Below are positions 8,662-17,489 of a stretch of 64,000 nt of DNA, piece by piece; position 1 is the stretch's first letter; every line of letters starts with the position of its first letter. Source of the stretch: Strigamia acuminata (taxonomy: Eukaryota; Arthropoda; Chilopoda; Geophilomorpha; Linotaeniidae); the NCBI GenBank assembly GCA_949358305.1, contig OX442315.1, positions 13,542,427-13,606,426 of the forward strand. Direction: 5' to 3'. The notes under the pieces are model-generated. The model worked only from the letters and a program-made list of their open reading frames with translations. It was not told the DNA's origin and made no database searches. Position numbers and translations under genes: made by a program.

Positions 8662-11600
8662 CGAAACATGTCAGTTATGATCTTGACTGCTTTTTCAAAC
8701 TCAGCTGTTGACACTGGTTTGTCCTTTTTAGAGGAAGGGCAGTCTTTTTGCCAATGCCCTAATTTTTTGCATAAATTGCATGGATCAGTGGCAGGCGATT
8801 TCTTTTTCGTTGCTGCTGGCGAGGCAGAACGAGAACGAGCGTCAGACCGGCGCTCTGGCGACACCGCAGGTGACTTTGAATTCCTTTCGGTATTCACCTT
8901 TGATGCGTCAAATGAAACATTTTTTGGTTTCATCCTTGGCTTCCATTTGCCCGCAACGGGGTTATTTTTTGCTAACAACGCCGCTGCTTTGGCCAATAAA
9001 GCCATCGTCTCGTCTCCTGTTTCCTCCTCCTCTTCAGCTTCTTCAGCTTCAGACGACGGAGTTTCAGCTCCAGTTATATTTGCGTGTAACTTAGGGACTG
9101 AATGAGGATTTTTGACGTCCTTTTTGGAAGATTCTTTTTTCGAACTCTTCTCATCCACTTCGTCTAGAAAGTCTTCGTAACTAGGTGGCTGCAACAATTT
9201 CAAACCATTAAAGGTTTCATTGTTTTGCTCAGCGAGTCTTTTCTCTCGCTTTAAGTACGCTGACCTTTCGGCTTCTGTAAGATAAGCTTTGTACTTTTCG
9301 TCAATGCGCAATTGATTGACTTCCATGAACTCGTTTAACTCGGAGAATTTCCCCGGGTCGGGAGCGTCCGACATCATCAGAATATTTTTACTATATTCTG
9401 TGAGGCCAGCTCTAAACTGATCATCTGCTGTTGCATCAGTAACAGCATGTGGCATTCTGCCAAGCAGATTCTCTGCTCTTAGCATGTACGAATGTAAGCT
9501 TTCGCCTTTTCGTTGCTTAAGACATCTCCAGAGCGTTTTGATGTCTTCGCTCGATTCACCAAATTTAAACATAAATTGTTTAACGAAGTCATCCCACTTC
9601 GTGAAGTCTTTCCTGCGAAACCACTCCTTGACACCGCCAACTAGTATTCTTGGTACTAGATGGGCCAATGCACCTTCACAGCTAAAACTGTGAACTTTGC
9701 CTAGTTCGAATATTTCCAGCAAGAGGTTTGACCCTGCTTGCCAATTTCCATTATAGGCATGTGGGATAACTCGATCCCATCTAATGAACTTTTCATCTGT
9801 TGTTTGATGAGTCCATTTATCAGAAGTAAATTCACTTATTTTTTGCAAAATAATTTTATCCCTTCTGCTTTTTCGCTGTTGTTGAGCATTTTGCCTCAAC
9901 AACTGGTCAATCTCATCTTTCGTGTAGAAATCGGGTCTTTGAGTTCTACTACGCGTTCTGTGACGAGATCGCCCTCTCACACTGGGACGTGAGGAATCTG
10001 TATCTGACGCAGATTCATGATTCGGATTTGGCGGCGGATCAGGGTCCGGAGGATCGTCGCCATCTGGCGGACGACGGTCTCCATTTGGTGGTCCCCTTCC
10101 ATTTCGATTGCCATTCGAATTGTGGTCACGTGAGTGGCCACCTCCATGTCCATCTGAACTATCTCCACCTGGTGGGTCACCACCTGGCGGATTTCCACGG
10201 TATCTCGGCCCATCACGGATGTCGTTATGACAATCTCGTTTTGGTGAGCCTTCTCGCGGATTATCGTGTGACCGTCCACGATCGTGTGGTTTCTCACGTT
10301 CTTTATTCTTTTTCTCTAGCATTCCGATTAATCGGTCGCTATTGCTAAAGAATCGATCCGAATCTTGCGTAACTTTTGGGGAATGATATTCGGTCGGGTC
10401 TGGTTGTCGCTTTCGCTTTTTGCGACTGTGATGACTGTTACGGCTTCCACGACTACTGCGTGAGTCATCACTGTCAGTCCAACTTGATTGTCGACTGACT
10501 TTTGGTTTAGCTGATGTTAAATCAATCAACTCAGGTGATTTGGAAGCACCTTTTTGCAAAACTGGGGCTGGCTTTGCAAAATTATCTTCGCCACAAACGT
10601 CTTGTACTTTTTGTACTACTACTGCAAAGTTCTCTTGTACCGTCAATAGATCTGCGCGAAGAATTTCGTTTTCACGAGCTTGCGCAGCTAAGTCGGCACG
10701 TAATAACTGCTCTGCAGTACTTTGACTTTTGGCGGCTAGACCAGCATCAATTACGGACTGCTGTCGAGCGAGAAATACTTCGTTTTCTCGTTGTGCTAAT
10801 CTCTTAGCTCTTGCTGCTTGCTCTGCAGCATGATTCTCGTAATTTCGAGAAGTGGAGGGAATTACTTCCCTCGCTCGAACTGGGGCGGTTAGTTCGGCAG
10901 TCATTAAATTTGTGTTGGCTTCTCGCAAATTTGCGTTGGCCAATCTCAAATTTTCATTAGCAATTTCTAAATCTTTTTGGGCTTGATTTAGTTGCTCGAG
11001 CCTTTGTTGTTGCTCTTCGTCAGTAATTAGCCAGGAAGCTTTTTCCTGTTCTAATTGTAACAACTTAACATGGTCATTCGCACGTTGTTGTTTTAGTTCG
11101 GCATTTTGCTGATGCATTTCTGCACGCATTCGCTCGAACTCTGCTTGCAAGCTTGTTCTGACGATTTCAACGTCTTTTTGGCTTTGTTTGCGAACCATAG
11201 CTTTGTGGATTTGTTCCACAGTCATTTCGCTAGTGACTTTTACTCCCTCGAGCCTAGCTTGCTCACGGAGTGCGTCCATCATGGTAACACGCACGGGAGA
11301 ATGAGAAACTTCCATATTGGAGTTCTCAGAATCTTGTTGTGCTGCACCTTGAACCGGTGATGAATTCAGCGAGTGCTCCGCACTTGATGATTGAATTCGT
11401 AAATTCAAATCATCGTTTTGCGACTTGGAACGGCCACTTCCAGTTGGATTTTTTAAGTCCAACTGGCCGCTGGGCGGGGATGGCTGTTGTCGCTCCAACG
11501 CTTGCGTGAATTCATTCACGATTAACTGTGCCGAGTTACAGTTAGCTGTTTGATCCATAGTTTCAAACAGTTCTTGTGACTCAGTCACTTCTTGATCCAC

Positions 11601-11672
11601 GGCTGGTAGATCGATCGCCACTCGTCTCTTCGCTGGTCTGCCTCTCGGTCTCTTTTCGCCTGGAGTCGCCAT
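8649..11672 (-). CDS. gag: Element C Gag, 1007 aa
   Basis: Structural protein that packages element RNA in virus-like particles. It starts at ATG 11672, about 110 bp inside the 5' LTR. Order: basic N-terminus; Gln/Glu/Ala-rich coiled-coil region with a repeated LANANLREAN pattern; Ser/Arg-rich and Pro/Asp/Gly-rich linkers; a retrotransposon-gag capsid block near residues 670-760 (VKEWFRRKDFTKWDDFVKQF); acidic stretch; and a CCHC zinc knuckle CNLCKKLGHWQKDC near the C-terminus. At about 1000 residues it is long for a gypsy Gag. It ends TAG at 8651-8649, inside the frameshift signal. Confidence 0.93.
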   Translation of the reverse strand: MATPGEKRPRGRPAKRRVAIDLPAVDQEVTESQELFETMDQTANCNSAQLIVNEFTQALERQQPSPPSGQLDLKNPTGSGRSKSQNDDLNLRIQSSSAEHSLNSSPVQGAAQQDSENSNMEVSHSPVRVTMMDALREQARLEGVKVTSEMTVEQIHKAMVRKQSQKDVEIVRTSLQAEFERMRAEMHQQNAELKQQRANDHVKLLQLEQEKASWLITDEEQQQRLEQLNQAQKDLEIANENLRLANANLREANTNLMTAELTAPVRAREVIPSTSRNYENHAAEQAARAKRLAQRENEVFLARQQSVIDAGLAAKSQSTAEQLLRADLAAQARENEILRADLLTVQENFAVVVQKVQDVCGEDNFAKPAPVLQKGASKSPELIDLTSAKPKVSRQSSWTDSDDSRSSRGSRNSHHSRKKRKRQPDPTEYHSPKVTQDSDRFFSNSDRLIGMLEKKNKEREKPHDRGRSHDNPREGSPKRDCHNDIRDGPRYRGNPPGGDPPGGDSSDGHGGGHSRDHNSNGNRNGRGPPNGDRRPPDGDDPPDPDPPPNPNHESASDTDSSRPSVRGRSRHRTRSRTQRPDFYTKDEIDQLLRQNAQQQRKSRRDKIILQKISEFTSDKWTHQTTDEKFIRWDRVIPHAYNGNWQAGSNLLLEIFELGKVHSFSCEGALAHLVPRILVGGVKEWFRRKDFTKWDDFVKQFMFKFGESSEDIKTLWRCLKQRKGESLHSYMLRAENLLGRMPHAVTDATADDQFRAGLTEYSKNILMMSDAPDPGKFSELNEFMEVNQLRIDEKYKAYLTEAERSAYLKREKRLAEQNNETFNGLKLLQPPSYEDFLDEVDEKSSKKESSKKDVKNPHSVPKLHANITGAETPSSEAEEAEEEEETGDETMALLAKAAALLAKNNPVAGKWKPRMKPKNVSFDASKVNTERNSKSPAVSPERRSDARSRSASPAATKKKSPATDPCNLCKKLGHWQKDCPSSKKDKPVSTAEFEKAVKIITDMFRKNL

Positions 11673-11764
11673 TTTTCAAATGAAGACAAAGAAAGGATAG
11701 AGAAGAAAGATAAGCAAGATAAAAATGGCGGGTAAATTTTAACTAACAAAGTTATACAATGACT

Positions 11765-11782
11765 ATCCCGGACGGGCCCCCA
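11765..11782 (-). other. Primer binding site of element C (tRNA-Pro-like)
   Basis: The minus strand reads TGGGGGCCCGTCCGGGAT two bases inside the 5' LTR. This differs at one base from the known tRNA-Pro primer site used by murine leukaemia virus. Element B has a near match at the same place. Confidence 0.8.
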
Positions 11783-11784
11783 CG

Positions 11785-12743
11785 TGCTGCGATCCGGGTT
11801 TTTATCCACTTAATTTCTAATAAATTAAGCAGAAACCGCAGGTGAATGCTTTACAAGACTTATATCGCGGCCGAAACTTGTCTAGGGTTAAGTTTACGGA
11901 AATAGGAATAAAAAGACAGTTTATTATGGTAATAAAAATCACACAAATGTTTTATTCGATAAATTACAATATATACTAATTATGATTGTGAATATCACAG
12001 AATAAAATGAGCGGGAAACAATGAAACAAAGGAAGGGCTTGCAACGACTGTTGCAAGCTACAAAGCGTCAGAAATGGCGCTTAAACAACTTGAAGTTGTT
12101 AGGCGAAGGCAAATTGTCTTCGTTCTACGAACTCACGAACGATGGTCGAAGACGATGGTTCTCGTGGGCTCCTTCTACGGCTCGTGCGACGGCTCGGCGG
12201 CGGTGGTTGACGGCTGTAGGCGTCCGGCTTTCGTACGATGGCGGTGGCTGTCGTTCGCGCAACAGCGACGGCGATGGTTCACGATCGTCGGGAATCTTCT
12301 CTTCTCGATTGCTGGAATTAGCGACGGCTAATTCAAGCAGGATTGCTGGCTTTGTGCGTTTGATACACAAAGATAGCAGGTGAAACTGAGTTACAACGGT
12401 CCTCTATCAATACTTTTCTTTCAGGAGCAAAAGCAGTGATGTTGAGGTTGTTGTTGTATTTTTCAGAGTCCCGATTTGAGCCAAGACGCGAGCCCAGCAC
12501 GCTTCAATATTGCGCAGAAAACCTGCGCACTTAGCTCAAATGGGTGCAACTAGTGGTTATTACACCATATTGCACCATAACGGCTAATAACCGTTTTCAC
12601 CCCGGACAACCTGGGGTGATATGTGCCTAGAGAGGATTTCTCCCCTCGGTCACATGATCTGACTTGGCGTGTGCCACAGTCAAATTAATTAGAAGATAAT
12701 TAATTTAATCTTCTAAGTTGGTGAATATTTTGAGATCACCACA
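11785..12743 (-). repeat. 5' LTR of element C (959 bp)
   Basis: Same length as the 3' LTR, with TG and CA ends. It is followed on the right by the ATCC duplication. It holds the presumed promoter, a GTGAGT donor-like site with GT at 12136-12135, and a conserved GC-rich leader segment. Confidence 0.95.
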
Positions 12744-12747
12744 ATCC
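12744..12747. repeat. Target site duplication of element C (right), ATCC
   Basis: Matches 402-405. The next base continues the interrupted pol of element A. Confidence 0.92.
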
Positions 12748-13274
12748 TCTCAAATGCAGCGAGAGGAATCACCGCCAGCTTGGCCGACAAGAGAGATGGT
12801 CCGTATGTGATCATCGGCAAGCATGGCGGTAACGCGTATAAATTACGCAAGCTCGAGGACAACACCGAGCATAAGTCGATACAAGTACGAGAGTTAACTC
12901 CGTACATTCCGGAATTCCCGCAAGAAATGTGGGCCAAAGGCCAAGTCAAGTCTAAAACTGACGGCCAAATCGTCGATATGTTCGCTGGCGAGTCGGAAAA
13001 AGCACCGCCAAGTGACAACGAGGAGTATTTCGACGCCCCTTCACCTCCGGTAAACGAGATAGTTGAATCCGTTCCGGATCCAATTTTGGTCGGGGGGGAA
13101 ACAGGAGAAACTCCTGAAACAAACACAAAAAACACGGATAAAAAAGAAAACAATAATGAGGAGGTACAGACACAAAAAACAACAAAAAATATCGTACCTG
13201 CCTCGATCCGTAACCTGCGACCAAAAAGAGATAATCCGTTCATAAAAGGCGGAAAGGTCGTAGGAAAGAAGTAA
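12748..13274 (+). pseudogene. pol: Element A pol, C-terminal tail, second fragment
   Basis: This frame matches the last roughly 175 codons of B's pol. It starts inside the region after the integrase core and includes the DGPYVIIGKHGGNAYKLRKL block, typical of the integrase C-terminal domain. It continues through an acidic, Thr/Lys-rich tail to a stop at 13272-13274. It is cut from the first fragment by element C and can no longer be translated as part of Pol. At the protein level it is essentially identical to B. Confidence 0.88.
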
Positions 13275-13415
13275 AATAAATTACGAGTCGATGGCGGCAC
13301 TAAAAATAAATGTAATCGACCGATAGTGCAAGCCATCACGTCGCAGAAAATTTCGCTAAGTCCAACAAAGCGGATATCGGTCGAATTCGCGTCACGAGAT
13401 GGCGTGGAAACGCGG

Positions 13416-13580
13416 GACCCGTAGCAAAATTATCGGCACGGGTCGGATACCGCGTGCAAAAGACCCCGTAGCAGCAATCGCGCACGGGAGTGAGAACAAA
13501 GGAGACCCGTAGCGTAACATGCGCACGGGTAGGTGCGCACTAGTCTCAAACACCCGGGTTCTGGAGTATATTACCCAGAA
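13416..13580 (+). other. Array of stem-loops after pol in element A
   Basis: Three similar inverted repeats follow one another: GACCCGT/ACGGGTC (13416-13422 and 13438-13444), CCCGT/ACGGG (13465-13469 and 13484-13488), and ACCCGT/ACGGGT (13505-13510 and 13525-13530). Each has the form CCCGTAGC, about 8-11 bases, GCACGGG, at 41-47 bp spacing. A fourth hairpin, TTCTGG/CCAGAA (13559-13564 and 13575-13580), follows. The array is not in a reading frame and has a counterpart in B. Role unknown: RNA export, packaging or protein-binding sites are possible. Confidence 0.65.
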
Positions 13581-13750
13581 TCCATCGCGATTACCTCGTG
13601 TTCACACAGACTTCCGCTTTTCACAGCTGATCGCTGCATTCGTGCGTGATCCTCGTTTTTAACGTTTTACCGAGTTTTTCACCGAGTTTTTGAGATAGTT
13701 TTATCATCCTTTTTAAATCGTGATTGAGATTTTTGTGCGCGCTCCTCGCC

Positions 13751-13840
13751 ATGGACGAGGAAGAGAACGACGTGCTGGCCATCGAGCACGAGGACGAGGA
13801 AAACTGGGACCGCGATGTAAACCAAGTCCAGCCCGATCAG
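13751..13840 (+). CDS. Element A third gene, exon 1 (30 codons, acidic, starts MDEE)
   Basis: ATG in a strong GCCATGG context opens a 30-codon, very acidic segment starting MDEEENDVLA. It ends ...GATCAG followed by GTAGAAGT, a good donor. Unspliced, the frame stops seven codons later. The matching acceptor is CTTCCAG at 14681-14687, and both borders are phase 0. The intron is 847 nt. Element C has an exon of the same length, first four residues and phase. A possible upstream leader acceptor (TTTTCACAG ending at 13626) is weak. Confidence 0.7.
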
Positions 13841-14687
13841 GTAGAAGTCGGCATCGGCACATGAGAACTAGTTCCGTGCTGCTGAAGAAGAAATTTTGTT
13901 GACTAATACCTGACATGAGTGCTTTGCACTCGAAATAGCGTATAATTAATTATTAACCGCGATCGCTCACACGATCGTATTTTTTTTCCTTGTTAATTTG
14001 TTTTCGAGGTGCGAGCGCAGACTTCACGTCGCCTCGCGTCTCGAAAATTCCTCATGACTTGAGTCACGAGCGAGACAATGGGCTCGAGCCATAGATAATT
14101 TTATGACAAGGGGAGAATATTCTGTAAAAGAATATTTTTTCTCCACAAGTAATTTGACGCATCAAATTGATGCAACTTAACATTCGTACGATGAATTTTT
14201 CGGTGTGTTGGATAAATTTAATTTGACTTTAACTTTTTTAAAAATTAGACAAAGTCCGACTTCGGAATAATTCTTTATTAGGTTTATTTATTTAATAACA
14301 TTTCGACAAGCACATTTATTGTGCGATTTTAGTAATAATTTACACCCGACGAATTCTTTTTACGAATGACTGATAATTATTAATTTAATTATTAGTAATG
14401 TTCTAATTAATGTTAGAATTAATTTGAAGTAAAATCTGATGATAAGAATCCAGATTAAAGGCTCGATTCCGTCTCGCTGTGCGTTTTGGACATGAGACAG
14501 ATTTTTCACGTGATGACTTCTCTTTTTCTATCCGACGAGGGACAATTCGTCCTACGTTTGCACCGATAGACAGGAATCGGTCTCGACGGACGGCTGCACG
14601 TACTGGCAACGTCCCTCGAAACCAACCATTTATCTACGTATTTAAATATTAACTTTTTATTAATTGTTTATTTCTCCATCCTTCCAG

Positions 14688-17453
14688 ATGGCACTACGTA
14701 AAACATGGGGACCATTAGACCCCGCTTGCATCACTCGTGGCGGGATATTTCGAGGCGCGCTGCCCGATTTTTACCGACGATGTTTCGGCGAAGACGCCGA
14801 CCCTTGGCGCCTGCGAATACTACATTCCCGATGCATCGCCCGACGTTGGGTACGAGACTGCACGCTCCTGGATACGTTCCCGGAGGGAATGCGCGAAGGC
14901 ATCGCCACAGAGTTAGCTCGTGACGATGACCCGAAATCGCCGATTTTCCACCCCGGATTGTCAAGTCAGTACACTGGCAACCCGGCGGAGGAACACGTGC
15001 TGCATGCGTGGCGAGCAGCCGAGACAGAAGAGGCCCGTGAGGCCATCTACCAGCATTATAGACAACAGCTGGTGGATACCGCTACGGCAGTGGCCGAGCG
15101 CATCCTCCAAAACGAGGGGATGACCGCGGATGATATTCATCTGTGGTTTGAGAGGCTGCGATTGGGAGAGAGTACGCCCCAGTGGAGACCTCGGATGGGA
15201 ATTCTGACGTCCCAAGCCGAGATGTGGCAGCTCCACTACCTGGGGATTTTGGGGCCCAAGAGCAGCTACCCGCGGAAGCGCAAGCGCTCCAAAGGCGCCG
15301 GGGACAGCCAGTCGCGTTCCCCAGCGACAACCAAGAAGCAGCGTGTCGCTCAAAACACGACTGAAGGCAACGAAGCTGGGCCATCCACTAGTACGGTGCG
15401 TGACCCTTCGCAGTATTCCCGACCGCGAATTTTCATAAACCGTCAGATTAAAGACGGTAAGGAGTGCAAGGAGATTTGGATGTCTGGTGACGAAGAGCGA
15501 GTCTCTCGTCCCAGCACTTCTAGACGTCCGCTGACTCATCGCGAGCAGCGGAAAAAAGATCGCAAAGAGCGATACTTCGCGAGGTGCGAAGCTCGGGGCC
15601 GTCCCATCCCCGAACCCGCCTACGCCTCCAAGAGAGCGGGTCGACGAGGTGGTAGCCAGTCAGGTGAGCGAAACGTCCCAGCGGCAGATACGCGGGACCT
15701 TCGCGAGATTCTGACTCAGATGAAGCGGACGAAACTGACACGTTTCGATCCCGCGATGAAACACGCCAGGAAGATGGGTGTTGTCACCGACGGGAAGGTG
15801 ACCCCACACGAGGTGGCAAGGTGGCTCGCAGACTACATTAATTCGCGACCACGACCCGATGGCATGCCAACCGCCATCGTGCAGCCTTCAGGCTCCGGAC
15901 AACATCTCCCGGCGCTCCAAGTCGCAATGACTGGAGTGCAGACGACGGAGACGCCACCACCGCCGACGCAGCCAACACCACCGCTGCCGACGCCGACGCT
16001 GCCAACCAAGACGCAGCCGCCTCCGAACCTGCCGCCGCCGTCGTTGTTGAATTCGAGCGATCCGCCGGATTTACCCACCGACCGCTCAGTCCCTCTCCCC
16101 GTTGGACAGAGCATTGCGCAGGAATGTCGAGCCAATTTGACCGGCATTTACAGGCCGAGCCAACCCCGATCCGGTTCCTCGGCCCTGTTTTTCGAGAGGC
16201 GAGACGAAGAAGCGCGACTCGCGAGAGAAGCCGCCAATCCGACTATCTCCGAGCTCTCAGCGTTTCGCTTCGTGATGGAAGACCCAAGAGTCTCCGCGCC
16301 CGCCTTGCGAGGTGTGGATCAGGCCCAGCGATATTTCATCGAATGGGCAACGGCGATGATGAGTAAGCTCTCGTGTGCCTTCACTGCGGATTCGGAGCGA
16401 TCGAATCCAGTGAATCGTCGCAGCCTACAGCTATCATTGACCAAGGTCATGATGCAGCTGCTAACCCCAGCACTCTTCGGAGAAGGGCGTCAGGCGATGG
16501 CCGCATGGTCTGTCGTGGACAGAGAGGGTGTACAGGTTCCCCGTGCACTCCTCGCAGAGTGGAGCTCCATTCTGCCCGACCCTGTGTTGACTCGGTACGA
16601 GCTAACCAGGGATGTGGTAAACCCCGAATTTGAGGGGTACAAGTTGCGAAGCACGGCGTTTCGTTATACCTCCGCCACCTGGACAGCGGCGCCTACCCAA
16701 CAACTGCGCGCCTTGACCATCCAGACGGAAGAATCGGCAGAGGATGTAGAAATGGTGATCTCGCCGACGAGCGGAGTTCCGATTCCGCCACCGATGCCTG
16801 CGGAGATATCCCCGCAAGGACCCGCCCTGTTCGAAGTGGCGGGTAAACCAAAGCGCTTGCTGTGCCGAACGCCACCCGTCAGGTCCGTCGAGCAAACGAA
16901 GCCGACACCGCCCGGGACCTCACCGGCCCGAGCGGCGACAACGACGCAAGCCGCTATTCCCGCGGCCACCCAGAAGCCGAAGCCGGCACCGCCTCCGCCA
17001 GACTATTACGGGCGAATCATCGAAGAGTTTCCCCATCTCTCGATGACGACGGCGACCAGGAGGTTTATCCTCGCGCAGCGGGACAACGGCAAATCAGTCT
17101 TCATCTGGCTTCACAACCAGATCCGGAAGACTAGAGACCTCATCTTCCACCAGAGGTTGCTGAGAGCCCACCGTGTGCCAGTGACGCCAGCGGAAGCCAA
17201 TGCCATCCGGCATACGAACACCGGCTTCTCCGCCTACATCCCGAGCGTTTGGTTACACGAGAGGACGCGTGCCCCGCATGAGCCAGTTGACGGCCATGCA
17301 TTATGCTTCATTACGGAGCATGAGGACCCCCGAGATCGGTCCTCGGCGTTAGTAGGCGATCTACCCGCGCCACCCGGCACTCAACCGCCTGTCCCTGGAG
17401 TGAGTTACGCCCAGGTGACGGACTCAGTGTCGGGTCCCCCAGGAAAGAAGTGA
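14688..17453 (+). CDS. Element A third gene (env position), exon 2, 921 codons
   Basis: A long frame between pol and the 3' LTR, starting right after a textbook acceptor (TTTATTTCTCCATCCTTCCAG). An in-frame ATG is the first codon, so it could also be translated unspliced. Blocks: N-terminal IFRGALPDFYRR with many Trp/Arg/Cys residues, an Arg/Lys-rich part with KRKRSKG, a long Pro/Thr-rich linker near residues 420-470, a helical-looking part near 530-680, and a C-terminal block (VFIWLHNQIR, HQRLLRAHRVPV, VWLHERTR). It is homologous to the third gene of element C and has about a dozen differences from B. No signal peptide, transmembrane segment or known enzyme motif is seen. Function unknown. 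Confidence 0.78.
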   Translation: MALRKTWGPLDPACITRGGIFRGALPDFYRRCFGEDADPWRLRILHSRCIARRWVRDCTLLDTFPEGMREGIATELARDDDPKSPIFHPGLSSQYTGNPAEEHVLHAWRAAETEEAREAIYQHYRQQLVDTATAVAERILQNEGMTADDIHLWFERLRLGESTPQWRPRMGILTSQAEMWQLHYLGILGPKSSYPRKRKRSKGAGDSQSRSPATTKKQRVAQNTTEGNEAGPSTSTVRDPSQYSRPRIFINRQIKDGKECKEIWMSGDEERVSRPSTSRRPLTHREQRKKDRKERYFARCEARGRPIPEPAYASKRAGRRGGSQSGERNVPAADTRDLREILTQMKRTKLTRFDPAMKHARKMGVVTDGKVTPHEVARWLADYINSRPRPDGMPTAIVQPSGSGQHLPALQVAMTGVQTTETPPPPTQPTPPLPTPTLPTKTQPPPNLPPPSLLNSSDPPDLPTDRSVPLPVGQSIAQECRANLTGIYRPSQPRSGSSALFFERRDEEARLAREAANPTISELSAFRFVMEDPRVSAPALRGVDQAQRYFIEWATAMMSKLSCAFTADSERSNPVNRRSLQLSLTKVMMQLLTPALFGEGRQAMAAWSVVDREGVQVPRALLAEWSSILPDPVLTRYELTRDVVNPEFEGYKLRSTAFRYTSATWTAAPTQQLRALTIQTEESAEDVEMVISPTSGVPIPPPMPAEISPQGPALFEVAGKPKRLLCRTPPVRSVEQTKPTPPGTSPARAATTTQAAIPAATQKPKPAPPPPDYYGRIIEEFPHLSMTTATRRFILAQRDNGKSVFIWLHNQIRKTRDLIFHQRLLRAHRVPVTPAEANAIRHTNTGFSAYIPSVWLHERTRAPHEPVDGHALCFITEHEDPRDRSSALVGDLPAPPGTQPPVPGVSYAQVTDSVSGPPGKK

Positions 17454-17478
17454 TCGCTCAGCCCCACGGTCTGAGCTC

Positions 17479-17489
17479 GGAGGGGGAAG
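17479..17489 (+). other. Polypurine tract of element A
   Basis: GGAGGGGGAAG directly before the 3' LTR. B has the same tract at 19387-19377. Confidence 0.85.

Larger units (their letters stand above)
406..12743 (-). mobile_element. Complete Ty3/gypsy LTR retrotransposon, element C (12.3 kb)
   Basis: A full-length minus-strand element with two 959-bp LTRs that start TG and end CA, flanked by the ATCC duplication. Order in element orientation: 5' LTR, tRNA-Pro-like primer site, gag, -1 frameshift site, pol (protease, reverse transcriptase, RNase H, integrase), two-exon third gene, polypurine tract, 3' LTR. All frames are open. Both LTRs have the same length and encode identical incidental ORFs, which points to a very recent insertion. 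It is larger than typical gypsy elements (5-9 kb) because of long LTRs, a long gag and the extra gene. Confidence 0.95.

Noticed and set aside
14688..17453. The third gene as an env gene
   Set aside because: No signal peptide, hydrophobic fusion peptide, transmembrane helix or cleavage site is visible, and the protein is Pro/Arg-rich.
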